Assembly (NCBI GenBank): GCA_001794055.1
Contig: MGJB01000006.1
Location: 62,001 to 126,000 of the forward strand
DNA from: Candidatus Yanofskybacteria bacterium RIFCSPHIGHO2_01_FULL_41_26
GTDB lineage: Bacteria; Patescibacteria; Paceibacteria; 2-02-FULL-40-12; GWA2-44-9
Direction: 5' to 3'
Length of the DNA: 64,000 nt
In this document: positions 1-8,575 of the stretch, one piece after another
Numbering within the stretch: position 1 is the first letter of the stretch
Layout: each line of letters begins with the position of its first letter
Notes under the pieces: generated by a model
The model's database searches: none
What the model was told of the DNA's origin: nothing
The model's input: only the letters and a program-made list of their open reading frames with translations
Made by a program: the position numbers and the translations under genes

Positions 1-651
1 ATGAAATCAAATACTAATATCCACAACTGTCATGTTGATGCCACCGACCCGGAGGGTATAAAACAATTTTTTAGAATCAATAACTTTTGGCTTAAGAGAT
101 TGGATATATTGGTAAACAATGTCGGCAACTTGGAAAAATTTGGAAATTTTTCCAATCTTGAAGATAGAGATTGGATGAGAAGTTATGAATTAACATTTAT
201 GAGTATGGTGCGCTTCACCAGAGAAGCTCTTCCATTGTTGAAGAAATCCCCCGGAGCATCTATCCTAAACATTGGGAGCTTGGTATCACATCAACCCGGA
301 AAATTCAATCATCATTATGTGGCAGCTAAAGCAGCAATGCTGGCAGTAAGTAAGCAAATGGCCAACGAATTCGGTGCTTTTGGAATAAGGGTAAACGTTG
401 TTTGTCCAAGTACCATTAAAGATGGCGGTTGGATAAGAAATGTTCAAGATAGAGCAAAGCGGATGAATGTTTCCCCACAAGAAGCAGAACAGGCAATGGA
501 AGATGATGCCAAAGCAAGGTCTCCTCTTGGAATAATTGGCCACGCAGACGATGTATCTGGTTTAATTGTTTTTTTGGCATCGGACAAGGCAAAATTTCTA
601 ACCGGCCATTGTTATAATGTAGATGGCGGGATAACCCGCTCTGCAATTTAG
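1..651 (+). CDS. SDR-family oxidoreductase (5' end cut by window edge)
   Basis: Short-chain dehydrogenase/reductase, probably acting on a sugar or sugar nucleotide. Visible motifs are NNVG (residues 39-42), the catalytic Ser93 in NIGSLVS and YVAAK (Tyr106, Lys110), followed by the usual RVNVVCPSTI stretch and the C-terminal FLTGHCYNVDGG. The N-terminal TGxxxGIG cofactor loop is missing and the reading frame is open to base 1, so the gene very likely starts upstream and about 30-40 residues are not seen. The next gene begins 14 nt after the stop in the same direction, which suggests an operon. The fold is certain; the substrate is not. Confidence 0.85.
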   Translation: MKSNTNIHNCHVDATDPEGIKQFFRINNFWLKRLDILVNNVGNLEKFGNFSNLEDRDWMRSYELTFMSMVRFTREALPLLKKSPGASILNIGSLVSHQPGKFNHHYVAAKAAMLAVSKQMANEFGAFGIRVNVVCPSTIKDGGWIRNVQDRAKRMNVSPQEAEQAMEDDAKARSPLGIIGHADDVSGLIVFLASDKAKFLTGHCYNVDGGITRSAI

Positions 652-665
652 GGAAAAGGGAAACA

Positions 666-1649
666 ATGAACAAAAGAACGGCGCTTATCACTGGCATTTT
701 TGGATCTGGAGCAAGTTATCTGGCTGAATACATTGTCGCTAATCATCCCAACGTAGAACTTCATGGCACTTTTCGTTCGTGTAGTTCCCGCTCTCAAAAA
801 AATATTCAAAGCATTAGAAATAAATTATTTCTTCATAATTGCAACCTGGATGACTATTCCGCCACATACCGATTAATTGCTGGACTAAAACCTGACCTTG
901 TTTTTCACATTGCCTCCTATGCCGACGTAAGGAAATCTTGGGACAAAGCGATCTTTACCCTGCGAAATAATATCATCAGTACAGCAAATCTGTTGGAAGC
1001 AATCCGATTGGCCAATATACATCCCCGGGTCCAAATGTGCAGTACGCCTGAAGTATATGGTCAAGTAGATCCCAAAAATATCCCAATTGATGAAAGCTGT
1101 CCAATTAATCCAAACAACCCCTATGCCGTATCCAAATTCGCACAAGAATCGCTTGGATATTCTTATTTCAAAGGCTACGGTCTGCCGATGATTATTACTC
1201 GCATGTCCACCTACATCAATCCGAGGCGGGCAGATCTTTTTGCCACCGCATTCGCGATGCAAGTGGCGCGCATAGAAGCCGGCTTGCAGAAAGAATTGCG
1301 ACACGGCAATCTTGATTCTACTAGGACCATCCTTGATCCTAGAGACTGCGCCAGCGCCTATTGGGCCGCCATCGATAAAGGCGAACCCGGCGAGGTCTAC
1401 AATATTGGCGGGGCCACAATAGTAACGGTGGGGGAATTTCTGGAAATTCTAAAAGTGAAAGCCCTATGTTCAGTTCCTTCCAGAGTAGACGAAAATTTGT
1501 TTCGGCCGGTAGATGTTACTCTGCAAGTGATAAATACCGAAAAGTTTTTCAAACAAACCAGATGGCAGCCAAGATTTAGCTTCGAAGAAAGCGTAGAACA
1601 TCTTCTAAATCACTGCCGGCAGGAAGTCAGGAAAGAACTGCCGAGATGA
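666..1649 (+). CDS. NAD-dependent epimerase/dehydratase, GDP-mannose 4,6-dehydratase-like
   Basis: Extended SDR enzyme of 327 residues. The Rossmann loop is ITGIFGSGASYLAEY (residues 8-22), which resembles the TGxxGxDGxYLAE loop of GDP-mannose dehydratases. Ser126/Thr127 and YAVSK (Tyr153, Lys157) form the catalytic set, and FAMQVARIEAG recalls the GMD substrate region. A Shine-Dalgarno-like AAGGGAAAC precedes ATG 666. The stop (TGA) overlaps the next start. It could be a 4,6-dehydratase or a 4-reductase. It is divergent from the clearer gmd in this window (26793), so the NDP-sugar is uncertain. Confidence 0.88.
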   Translation: MNKRTALITGIFGSGASYLAEYIVANHPNVELHGTFRSCSSRSQKNIQSIRNKLFLHNCNLDDYSATYRLIAGLKPDLVFHIASYADVRKSWDKAIFTLRNNIISTANLLEAIRLANIHPRVQMCSTPEVYGQVDPKNIPIDESCPINPNNPYAVSKFAQESLGYSYFKGYGLPMIITRMSTYINPRRADLFATAFAMQVARIEAGLQKELRHGNLDSTRTILDPRDCASAYWAAIDKGEPGEVYNIGGATIVTVGEFLEILKVKALCSVPSRVDENLFRPVDVTLQVINTEKFFKQTRWQPRFSFEESVEHLLNHCRQEVRKELPR

Positions 1650-2599
1650 GGACAAAGAGAGTATTAATTTGCGGAGCAAGCGGATTTATAGGACGAAATT
1701 TGTTTGAACACTTTGATTCCAATGGTTATGAAACTTACGGAACTTACTTAAAAAGTAGGCCGCAAGTTTTCAATCCCAAAATTATCCCGGTTGATTTAAG
1801 GGATAAATATAAGGCGCTCCAAATAATGCAAGGCATGGATATAGTAATTAATGCTGCAGCCATGACCGCGGGCATAGGAGTATATTCGGAAGAAACAAAC
1901 GCTAAAGAATTTGTGGAAACAAATAACAGGATCAACGCAAATCTGGTGGAATCAGCTCATGTCAACAGGGTCGGACATTTTGTTTTTTTAAGCTGTACCA
2001 TAATGTATCCCTCAAGCATTGTTCCTCTTAAAGAAAACGAGTCTGATGTGGACAGGGTGCATCCGAAATATTCTGTTTTAGCTGAAATTAAAATTTTGGG
2101 AGAAGAGGGCTGCCAATACTTTGCCGGTATGGGCTCAACTAAATATACGACCGTAAGACACACAAATGTTTACGGCCCGTATGATAAATTTGACCTTAAA
2201 CACGGCCATGTATTATCTGCCACGATCGAAAAGGTTATGACTTCGCAAAACAACGAAATCATCGTCTGGGGCAGTGGACAGGAATCAAGAGATTTTCTAT
2301 ATATCAACGATCTGATCGAATTCATTAGGAGAGCTGTTAATCTCCAAGCAAACAATTTTGAGATATTTAATGTCGGCTCCGGAAAAACATACTCCATCAA
2401 CGAATTGGTTGGGGTTATAATTTCACATTCCGGAAAAGAACTTAAAGTCATCCACGATCTCACAAAACCTTCCATTGAAACATATATGAATATAGATGCC
2501 GGCAAAGCAAAACGTCTTATTGGCTGGCAAGCAAAAACAAACTTGAATGAAGGCATAAGAAAAACGATTGAATGGTACAAAAAAAATCATCCGCATTAA
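1646..2599 (+). CDS. NAD-dependent epimerase/dehydratase lacking the canonical Tyr of YxxxK
   Basis: Extended SDR of 317 residues related to GDP-fucose synthase/epimerases: ICGASGFIGRNL (8-19), LSCTIMYP (115-122), NVYGPYDKF and a C-terminal Asp/Lys-rich sugar-nucleotide region ending in TIEWYKKN. The catalytic lysine region KILGE (Lys149) is there, but the residue four before it is Leu145; the only nearby Tyr is Tyr142, seven before the Lys. It starts inside the stop of the previous gene (ATGA-type overlap) and ends in an intrinsic terminator. A similar defect occurs in the epimerase at 4896, on the other side of the radical SAM gene. The enzyme may use a shifted Tyr or a different chemistry. 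Confidence 0.87.
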   Translation: MRTKRVLICGASGFIGRNLFEHFDSNGYETYGTYLKSRPQVFNPKIIPVDLRDKYKALQIMQGMDIVINAAAMTAGIGVYSEETNAKEFVETNNRINANLVESAHVNRVGHFVFLSCTIMYPSSIVPLKENESDVDRVHPKYSVLAEIKILGEEGCQYFAGMGSTKYTTVRHTNVYGPYDKFDLKHGHVLSATIEKVMTSQNNEIIVWGSGQESRDFLYINDLIEFIRRAVNLQANNFEIFNVGSGKTYSINELVGVIISHSGKELKVIHDLTKPSIETYMNIDAGKAKRLIGWQAKTNLNEGIRKTIEWYKKNHPH

Positions 2600-2616
2600 A
2601 AATGCGGATTTTCTTT
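2589..2616 (+). terminator. Rho-independent terminator after the 1646 epimerase
   Basis: Perfect 9-bp hairpin: ATCCGCATT (2589-2597), a 3-nt A loop, AATGCGGAT (2601-2609), followed by TTTCTTTG. It overlaps the stop codon of the upstream gene and separates it from the promoter of the radical SAM gene. Confidence 0.85.
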
Positions 2617-2643
2617 GACAAACTAGTATTTTTACGATATAAA
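2615..2643 (+). promoter_or_regulatory. Sigma-70-type promoter of the radical SAM gene
   Basis: TTGACA (2615-2620), a 17-nt spacer and TATAAA (2638-2643): one of the best consensus matches in the window, directly after the terminator. The gene that follows has a Shine-Dalgarno (GAGGGG, about 8 nt before ATG 2681). Confidence 0.85.
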
Positions 2644-2680
2644 TCCCTCAAAGTACATTGATAATTTGAGGGGAAAATAA

Positions 2681-4825
2681 ATGTCGCCAAAAATAATACC
2701 CCTTTCAGTTGTGGCTGAGAGTCCCCCACCAATGACCGTTACCCGCCCCAATAGAAAAATAAAAATAGGCCCCGTCCAGCTTAACAACAGTTTTTCAGAA
2801 CAATCATATTTCCCAACTTCTGTTGGTATGCTTCAAGCATATGGACAGAAGCATTTAACCCATGCTGATTTTTTTGAATTTCTACTTATTATAAAAGATT
2901 TCATGCCTATATCAGAAGCCGTGGATAGACTACGCGATGCCCATATTTTAGCCCTCAGTTTGTATGTTTGGAATTTTGAAAACTCTATAGCCATTGCCAA
3001 AGAGTTTAAGAAACGTTATCCGAAAAGATTAGTAGTTGTCGGTGGACCCCACGTCCCTGACAGCAAGAAACAATTTGTCAGAATAAAGAAAACTGACCCG
3101 CAATCCGATGAGCTAAAAAGAAAAAGGATGGGAATGACTGAAAAATTCCACAGAGATCATCCAGAGATTGACATAGCTGTTCATGGTGAAGGCGAAAGAA
3201 TTTTTAAAATGATATTGGAGCAGTTCCCCAACAATCTCGCCGATAAAAGCCAAATCCAGTCGATTAGCTACATAGATACTGAGGGCAACTTCCACCATAA
3301 TCCAAAGCTTGAGAGGATGCATGATCTGTCCGAAGTTCCATCACCATACCTTACCGGCGTGTTTGATCCGCTTATGGCCGCATACCCCGATCAGAAATGG
3401 ATTGCCATGTGGGAAACTGACCGCGGCTGTCCTTATCAATGCACCTACTGCGATTGGGGTGGTGCTATTGAGGATAAAATTAGCCTCTTCGCCATGGATC
3501 GTATTATTAAAGAAGCCTGGTGGTTTGCGAATAATAGGGTGCCGTATGTCTTTATTGCTAACGCCAACTTTGGTCTTCCAAAACAGGATGTACAAATTGC
3601 AAAAATCTTGGCCGAAGTCAAAAAAGCCACTGGATACCCCGAAGGCGTATCCGTTCAGAATGCAAAAAATCCTAAGCCACACACATTAGAAGCCCTGGAA
3701 ATTCTCCAAGAAGCTGGACTGAACAAAGCAACCGTAATGTCAATTCAGTCAAAAAACAAAGATACCCTCGGAGCAGTTCGCCGACAAAATATGAAGCCTG
3801 AAGAATATCAGTCAATTCAAAAAAGGTTAAGAGCTCAAGGTGTAAATACAATGACTGATTATATTCTTGGCATGCCCATGGAAACGTACGAAAGCGTATT
3901 ACAAGGTGTTTCTAATATCATTGATGACGGACAACATGATAGAATTCAGTTTAACAATCTTTCCATACTACCCAATGCAGAAATGGGCGATCCGGAATAC
4001 CAAGAAGAGTACGGGATGGAAATGATTAGGACACCAATTACGAACATCCACGGCAAGAAAAATGCATCCATCAGCGGTATTGAAGAATATCAAGAATTGG
4101 TTATTGCAACTAATACCATGCCCCGAGAGGCATGGGTCAAGACTCGTTCATTTTGCTATTTGGTGGGATTGATCTACTTTAATAAGCTTCTTCAGATACC
4201 CATTATGATCTTACATGAAATTTATGAGATCCCTTACCGCATAATATTTGAGGCTTTTATGGAAAGTCCGGGACAGTCAGATAAATTCCCAGTTTTTAAA
4301 GAAATTCTAGACTTCTTTCAGGAATTTTCTCGGGGCATTCAAAATGGCACAAACGAGGAGTTCTTCCACTCAAAGGAGTGTCTGGACATTCTGTGGCCGC
4401 CAGACGAATATGCATTTATAAAAGTATGCAAAGATGGCAAGATCAGACAATTTTACGAAGAAGCTGAGAAAATGATGTTGGATCTTCTCAAGCCTGACCA
4501 AACCCCTGAACCCCTTCTTGATGCCGTAAAACTTAACAGCTTACTAATTAAGTTGCCTTTTCAAACCACCGATTTGGAAATAAATTTATCTTACAACGTT
4601 TGGGAAGTTTACAAGGCCGCCCGCATAGAGCAAAAATTAGAACTTCAACGAGGAATCTACAACTATCACGTTGACAGGACAACTAAGTCAATGTCCTCAC
4701 ACATAAATGCAAGGTGGGATTCGTGGGAAGAGTGGTATGAAAAGATGGTCTGGTGGTGCAATCGAGGGGGTGCTTATCTTTACGGAAACATCAATCCGCA
4801 TCAAGAAATAGTCGGACATCATTAA
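2681..4825 (+). CDS. B12-binding-type radical SAM protein
   Basis: Protein of 714 residues. The N-terminal ~200 residues resemble a cobalamin-binding Rossmann domain (LVVVGGPHVP at about 117-126). The radical SAM [4Fe-4S] motif is CPYQCTYC (Cys250, Cys254, Cys257) within DRGCPYQCTYCDWGG. The C-terminal ~250 residues match nothing I recognise. Class B radical SAM enzymes typically methylate or rearrange unactivated carbons; the position between two sugar-nucleotide epimerases suggests a sugar or glycan substrate (inference). It has its own promoter, Shine-Dalgarno and terminator, so it is monocistronic. The substrate is unknown. Confidence 0.9.
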   Translation: MSPKIIPLSVVAESPPPMTVTRPNRKIKIGPVQLNNSFSEQSYFPTSVGMLQAYGQKHLTHADFFEFLLIIKDFMPISEAVDRLRDAHILALSLYVWNFENSIAIAKEFKKRYPKRLVVVGGPHVPDSKKQFVRIKKTDPQSDELKRKRMGMTEKFHRDHPEIDIAVHGEGERIFKMILEQFPNNLADKSQIQSISYIDTEGNFHHNPKLERMHDLSEVPSPYLTGVFDPLMAAYPDQKWIAMWETDRGCPYQCTYCDWGGAIEDKISLFAMDRIIKEAWWFANNRVPYVFIANANFGLPKQDVQIAKILAEVKKATGYPEGVSVQNAKNPKPHTLEALEILQEAGLNKATVMSIQSKNKDTLGAVRRQNMKPEEYQSIQKRLRAQGVNTMTDYILGMPMETYESVLQGVSNIIDDGQHDRIQFNNLSILPNAEMGDPEYQEEYGMEMIRTPITNIHGKKNASISGIEEYQELVIATNTMPREAWVKTRSFCYLVGLIYFNKLLQIPIMILHEIYEIPYRIIFEAFMESPGQSDKFPVFKEILDFFQEFSRGIQNGTNEEFFHSKECLDILWPPDEYAFIKVCKDGKIRQFYEEAEKMMLDLLKPDQTPEPLLDAVKLNSLLIKLPFQTTDLEINLSYNVWEVYKAARIEQKLELQRGIYNYHVDRTTKSMSSHINARWDSWEEWYEKMVWWCNRGGAYLYGNINPHQEIVGHH

Positions 4826-4831
4826 TGTTTA

Positions 4832-4857
4832 ACGGACTTGTAAAAGTCCGTTTTTTG
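4832..4857 (+). terminator. Rho-independent terminator after the radical SAM gene
   Basis: Perfect 8-bp stem ACGGACTT (4832-4839) and AAGTCCGT (4844-4851), 4-nt loop, then a run of six T. Confidence 0.9.
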
Positions 4858-4895
4858 TTATTTAATAAACCCAGTTATTTAACATCGGGGTGTGC

Positions 4896-5888
4896 ATGCC
4901 TGAAAACAGTAATTTTTTTAGAGGAAAGAGTGTTCTTGTCGCCGGTGGTACTGGTCTTATAGGAATACCTTTGGTAAAAATTCTTCTCGAGCAAGGAGCG
5001 AGCGTTAGGATTGTCTCTTTGGATAGTCCTTCTCGAGCACATCCTCAAGCAGAATTCATGCCTCTTGACCTTACCATACTAGATAACTGCTCAAGAGCCT
5101 GTCTGGGAATGGATTACGTTTTTAATTTGCTATGCATTAAGGGCTCACCTAAGACAATGGTCACCAAGCCTGCCAGTGTGTTTTATCCGATGCTGACATT
5201 TAATACTCAACTAATGGAAGCGGCTTGGCGGTGCAAGGTTAACGGGTTTTTGTTTACCAGCTCAATTGGAGTTTACGAGCCAGCAGAAGTACTCCGCGAG
5301 AATGATGTTTGGCAAACATTCCCTTCTCCCAATGATCGTTTTGCTGGTTGGGTGAAAAGAATGGGAGAACTGCAAGCAGAGGCTTACAGAATAGAGCACG
5401 GCTGGAATAATATAAACATTGTCAGACCATCCAATGTTTATGGACCCTATGACAATTTTGATTCAAATAGCGCCATGGTCGTCCCATCATTAATCAAAAG
5501 AATGACAAGAGGAGAAAATCCTTTTGTGGTTTGGGGAAACGGAACTGCAAAGAGAGATTTTATCCACGCAGAAGATGTGGCCAGAGGGATGATTTTGGTG
5601 ACAGAAAAAAATCCAGGTGTTCCGGTAAATCTAGGCTCCGGAATCGGCACTTCAATAAAAAAATTAGTCGAAATAATCAGATCAAATTCACCGATCAAGC
5701 CAAACATCGTCTGGGACGATTCTATGCCCAGTGGAGATAAAAAGAGAATCTTAGACATATCTCGGGCAACAAATCTTGGTTTTAGACCGCAAATCAATCT
5801 TGAAGATGGAATACGAGATACATATAAATGGTATTCAGTAAATAGGGATAGGGTCGGAAATCGTTATGACGTTTTTAATAAGAGTTAA
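4896..5888 (+). CDS. NAD-dependent epimerase/dehydratase lacking the Tyr of YxxxK
   Basis: Extended SDR of 330 residues: VLVAGGTGLIGIPL (13-26), TSSIGVY (121-127), NVYGPYDNFD, and a C-terminal GIRDTYKWY. ATG 4896 is preferred because GGGG lies 5 nt before it; an in-frame GTG at 4890 is possible. In the catalytic helix, RFAGWVKRMGE, Lys154 is present but the residue four earlier is Ala150 (Phe149 next to it), so the general acid Tyr is absent. It shares NVYGPYD with the epimerase at 1646, and the two flank the B12 radical SAM gene, so they may act on the same pathway. A terminator follows. Confidence 0.87.
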   Translation: MPENSNFFRGKSVLVAGGTGLIGIPLVKILLEQGASVRIVSLDSPSRAHPQAEFMPLDLTILDNCSRACLGMDYVFNLLCIKGSPKTMVTKPASVFYPMLTFNTQLMEAAWRCKVNGFLFTSSIGVYEPAEVLRENDVWQTFPSPNDRFAGWVKRMGELQAEAYRIEHGWNNINIVRPSNVYGPYDNFDSNSAMVVPSLIKRMTRGENPFVVWGNGTAKRDFIHAEDVARGMILVTEKNPGVPVNLGSGIGTSIKKLVEIIRSNSPIKPNIVWDDSMPSGDKKRILDISRATNLGFRPQINLEDGIRDTYKWYSVNRDRVGNRYDVFNKS

Positions 5889-5912
5889 ACCGCTTAAAGC
5901 GGTTTTTGTTTG
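5887..5912 (+). terminator. Rho-independent terminator after the 4896 epimerase
   Basis: Stem AAACCGC (5887-5893) and GCGGTTT (5899-5905) with a 5-nt loop, followed by a T-rich run. It overlaps the stop codon. Confidence 0.85.
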
Positions 5913-5944
5913 TTTTCTCCTTTAAATAAAAAAGGGGATGTGCT

Positions 5945-5965
5945 ATGGTATTGAAACATGAATAA
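5945..5965 (+). other. Possible six-codon leader ORF overlapping the GT2 start
   Basis: ATG 5945 opens MVLKHE and stop at 5963-5965, overlapping ATG 5958 by 8 nt. The purine-rich AGGGGAT (5934-5940) sits about 5 nt before this ATG, ideal for ribosome binding, while the GT2 start is 18 nt away. Translation of the GT2 may depend on termination and re-initiation. It could also be chance. Confidence 0.3.
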
Positions 5966-6845
5966 TCCCAAAGTAAGTATCGTCATTCCAACATATGGAC
6001 GAGCGGAATATATCAAGAACTTGATAAAATCCGTGAGGATGTCGACACCAGAAGAGTCCTACGAATTTGTAGTGGTTTCTTCAGATTTGCCAGAATCAGA
6101 AAAAGTAAAGTGGCTCTCACAGCAAAGCGATGTTAATTTAATCTTAGCCGACACCAGAAAAGAATGGCAGCTAAGGAAAAGAAGTCCGATCTACTACACA
6201 AACATCGGGATCAAAAGGGCTAAATACGAATGGATATTCCTGGTAAACGATGACATACGCTTTGATGAAAACTGGTACAAAGAACTTCAAAGCTTGCTTG
6301 CTGATCCCAAAAATTCAAATGTCGGAATGATAATAGTATTGACACACTTGGGCAAGGTTAAATATGGTCCCCGGCTCATAAAAATAGGAAAAACAAGGAA
6401 AAATGGCAAAGACTGGAAAGATCTGTATTTGTCGGACTTTAGTATTATATCAAAAAGCGTTATGGAACAGATTGGCTATTTTGATGAAAAATTGAAATGG
6501 CACGGTTGCGGTGCTGACAATTCGCTTGCGGTTGAGTTTTTAACGGACAAAGATACGGTCATATCGGAAAAGATAAAAATAGACCACCTTATCGCCAATG
6601 AAGGCAGGGATACGAATGTTACGGACGAATTTACAGACTTTAATTACCTGCTCAATAAATGGAATAATTGGTGCAAAATGAATGGTTGCGAATATGTATG
6701 GAATGTAAAAATTAAACCTTACACTTTATACAACAGAATTATTAATTGGACCGAGGGCTCTATCAGAAAACAATTAAAGACGATAAGATTTTATAAAAAA
6801 TATATCTTGAAAAACAGAACATCAAAAAACAAAACCCAAGTTTAG
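5958..6845 (+). CDS. Family 2 glycosyltransferase
   Basis: GT-A fold protein of 295 residues. It begins with VSIVIPTYGRAEYIKNLI (residues 6-23), typical of GT2. VNDDIRFDENW gives the acidic DxD-like motif near residue 97, and YFDEKLKWHGCGADNSLAVEF resembles the GT2 acceptor-site helix. A stop codon lies just upstream in frame, so ATG 5958 is the earliest start. The strong AAGGGGAT is 18 nt away and better placed for a six-codon ORF at 5945 that overlaps this start. It is tail-to-tail with the next gene, the stops overlapping by 4 nt. Confidence 0.9.
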   Translation: MNNPKVSIVIPTYGRAEYIKNLIKSVRMSTPEESYEFVVVSSDLPESEKVKWLSQQSDVNLILADTRKEWQLRKRSPIYYTNIGIKRAKYEWIFLVNDDIRFDENWYKELQSLLADPKNSNVGMIIVLTHLGKVKYGPRLIKIGKTRKNGKDWKDLYLSDFSIISKSVMEQIGYFDEKLKWHGCGADNSLAVEFLTDKDTVISEKIKIDHLIANEGRDTNVTDEFTDFNYLLNKWNNWCKMNGCEYVWNVKIKPYTLYNRIINWTEGSIRKQLKTIRFYKKYILKNRTSKNKTQV

Positions 6846-7570
6846 TTATTTTTAGGAATATATATGAACAGTCCTTGTCCGAATAGGCCCGGCCAAAGAC
6901 GATTAAGGAGATGAATCCCCTCATAGGTACATAGTTTGTAATTTTTTATTCCCATTTCATTTAGCCACCATCTCATATCTTTAGCCGTCCAAAACCTCAA
7001 ATGCTCTGATGGACGTAAGCGCCACTGTAAAGGAAATCTGCCGAACAATAAACGCAGGCGATGGAACAAAAATCCGGTATTGGGTACGGAGAAAAACACT
7101 CCTTTTTTTGCCTTATCGAGAGCCCATTCAAGCATCTCTTCAGAATTAGGAATGTGCTCTAAAATTTCAAACATAAAAATATAATCAACAGACGGAATGT
7201 CTTTTAGCGTCTCCTGCTTGGAAATATCCACCCGCATCGCCTGAATTCCGTTTTCTTCGGCCATCTTCAATGCTTCTTCTGATATATCGGCTACTGTCAT
7301 TTTGGCCAGAGATTTGGTGTTGTTAATATAAAGCAAAACTCTCCCATTTCCGCCTCCGAGATCAAGGACGGAAGTGTTTTTTTCTAAATATCGTATGGCA
7401 AGATCGGCTCTCTTTTTCTGAAAACTGTTAAGAGGAGTTTGTGCAGTTAATTTACGATGTCGCCAATAATCATCATAATCCGTCCCTCGCCATTGAAGTT
7501 TTGGATAATGAAAAAGCGAAACAATAAACTGCTTATAAGGATATAATTTTTCTTTTAGATTTTTAATCAT
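6842..7570 (-). CDS. Class I SAM-dependent methyltransferase
   Basis: Protein of 242 residues with the SAM motif I VLDLGGGNGRVLLYI at about 68-82, acidic motif II in KMTVADIS, and FMFEILEHIPN as motif IV/post II; this is the UbiE/Methyltransf_11-like pattern. It overlaps the methyltransferase at 7567 by 4 nt (ATGA), so the two are cotranscribed on the minus strand. The target is probably a sugar hydroxyl or carboxyl on the surface glycan, inferred from neighbours only. Confidence 0.88.
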   Translation of the reverse strand: MIKNLKEKLYPYKQFIVSLFHYPKLQWRGTDYDDYWRHRKLTAQTPLNSFQKKRADLAIRYLEKNTSVLDLGGGNGRVLLYINNTKSLAKMTVADISEEALKMAEENGIQAMRVDISKQETLKDIPSVDYIFMFEILEHIPNSEEMLEWALDKAKKGVFFSVPNTGFLFHRLRLLFGRFPLQWRLRPSEHLRFWTAKDMRWWLNEMGIKNYKLCTYEGIHLLNRLWPGLFGQGLFIYIPKNN

Positions 7571-8517
7571 TTATATGCGATAACAAGAGATATTTCTTTT
7601 CTGAATGGATTTAAAAATTTTGTATAGATCCTGTTTTTTACTTCAAGGCCGAATTTGTGATCATATCGCTTTTCCGGCAAGTATTCATCAACAAATAGTT
7701 GAACACGAATAGACAATAAAGATATTATTTTTTTTATTAAAACCGCTAAAAATCCTCCTCCATTTGTTTTGTTAAGATAAAAATAGTCCATTCTAGAGAA
7801 TCCCGCTCCTTTTAAGAATTCCTGCCAATCCTTCAGCCGGTATTCCCTTTCGCCATTCATTCTTCTAGTCAATTTTTGACCCAACGGTAACCCAAATCGC
7901 TTTTTATAATCCTCTCCATACTCGGTATCCAGCAATTCATCCAAGTCCTGTTTTTCATAATGATCAGGTCTGGCTTTATCAAAACAAAAAACAAAACCGT
8001 CCTTTTTTAAAATTCTCCGACATTCTTTTAGGGTAATCGCGAGATCATTAGAGTGGTGCAAAGAGAAAAAATCAAAAATAAAATCAACTGATTCATCAGG
8101 CAATTCTATCTCGTCAAAACTTCCCACAACCCCGATGACTTTGTCGGTCTGGCCATTAAAAATATATCCTGATATTTTGGGCATCAAAGTTTCCACTATC
8201 GGACGGCAGACCTCAACCCCATAGACTTTTTCAACGTTTTTTCTTCCCGCCAGGATCGAACTAAAGGTTCCGGGCCCAGAACCAACCTCAAGCCCAACTC
8301 CAGAAATCTTTCTTTTCAAAAACTTACTCTCAACAAAATCAAACATATTTTCTATATCTTTTACCGTAACATCCGGAACCACCCCGTCAAACGTAAGCTC
8401 TCTGATAATCTGCAGGGGCTCCTTGTCTTTAAGTTTTAGGGCATAGTTGGTCCTATAATTATCATCGGCCTCTTTTTGTAGCTCCGATTTTATGCGCCAA
8501 TATAATTTTTCCATCAC
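7567..8517 (-). CDS. Class I SAM-dependent methyltransferase
   Basis: Protein of 316 residues with motif I GLEVGSGPGTFSSILAG (about 75-91), FDFFSLHHSND (motif IV region) and ECRRILKKDGFVFCFDKA (motif VI). The ORF opens with GTG at 8517; ATG 8514 is the next codon and equally likely. AGAGG lies upstream. It is first in a two-gene unit with the methyltransferase at 6842. The C-terminal ~100 residues are not part of the SAM fold and may bind the acceptor. Confidence 0.88.
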   Translation of the reverse strand: MMEKLYWRIKSELQKEADDNYRTNYALKLKDKEPLQIIRELTFDGVVPDVTVKDIENMFDFVESKFLKRKISGVGLEVGSGPGTFSSILAGRKNVEKVYGVEVCRPIVETLMPKISGYIFNGQTDKVIGVVGSFDEIELPDESVDFIFDFFSLHHSNDLAITLKECRRILKKDGFVFCFDKARPDHYEKQDLDELLDTEYGEDYKKRFGLPLGQKLTRRMNGEREYRLKDWQEFLKGAGFSRMDYFYLNKTNGGGFLAVLIKKIISLLSIRVQLFVDEYLPEKRYDHKFGLEVKNRIYTKFLNPFRKEISLVIAYK

Positions 8518-8542
8518 ATTATTCTACCTCTTTTTTGTCAAT

Positions 8543-8565
8543 AAAAAAAGGGCTTTTCGCCCCTG
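8543..8565 (-). terminator. Rho-independent terminator after the 8576 gene
   Basis: On the minus strand GGGC...GCCC (8559-8562 with 8550-8553) with a 5-nt loop is followed by a run of seven T (8543-8549 read in reverse). It separates the 8576 gene from the methyltransferase pair. Confidence 0.75.
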
Positions 8566-8575
8566 TAAAAAACTT

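Noticed and set aside
885..1304. 139-codon minus-strand frame inside the 666 epimerase gene
   Set aside because: Lies wholly within a well-supported gene, has no recognisable domain and no promoter.
3309..3689. 126-codon plus-strand frame in another phase of the radical SAM gene
   Set aside because: Overlaps the Cys-motif region of a clear enzyme gene; the translation has no domain pattern.
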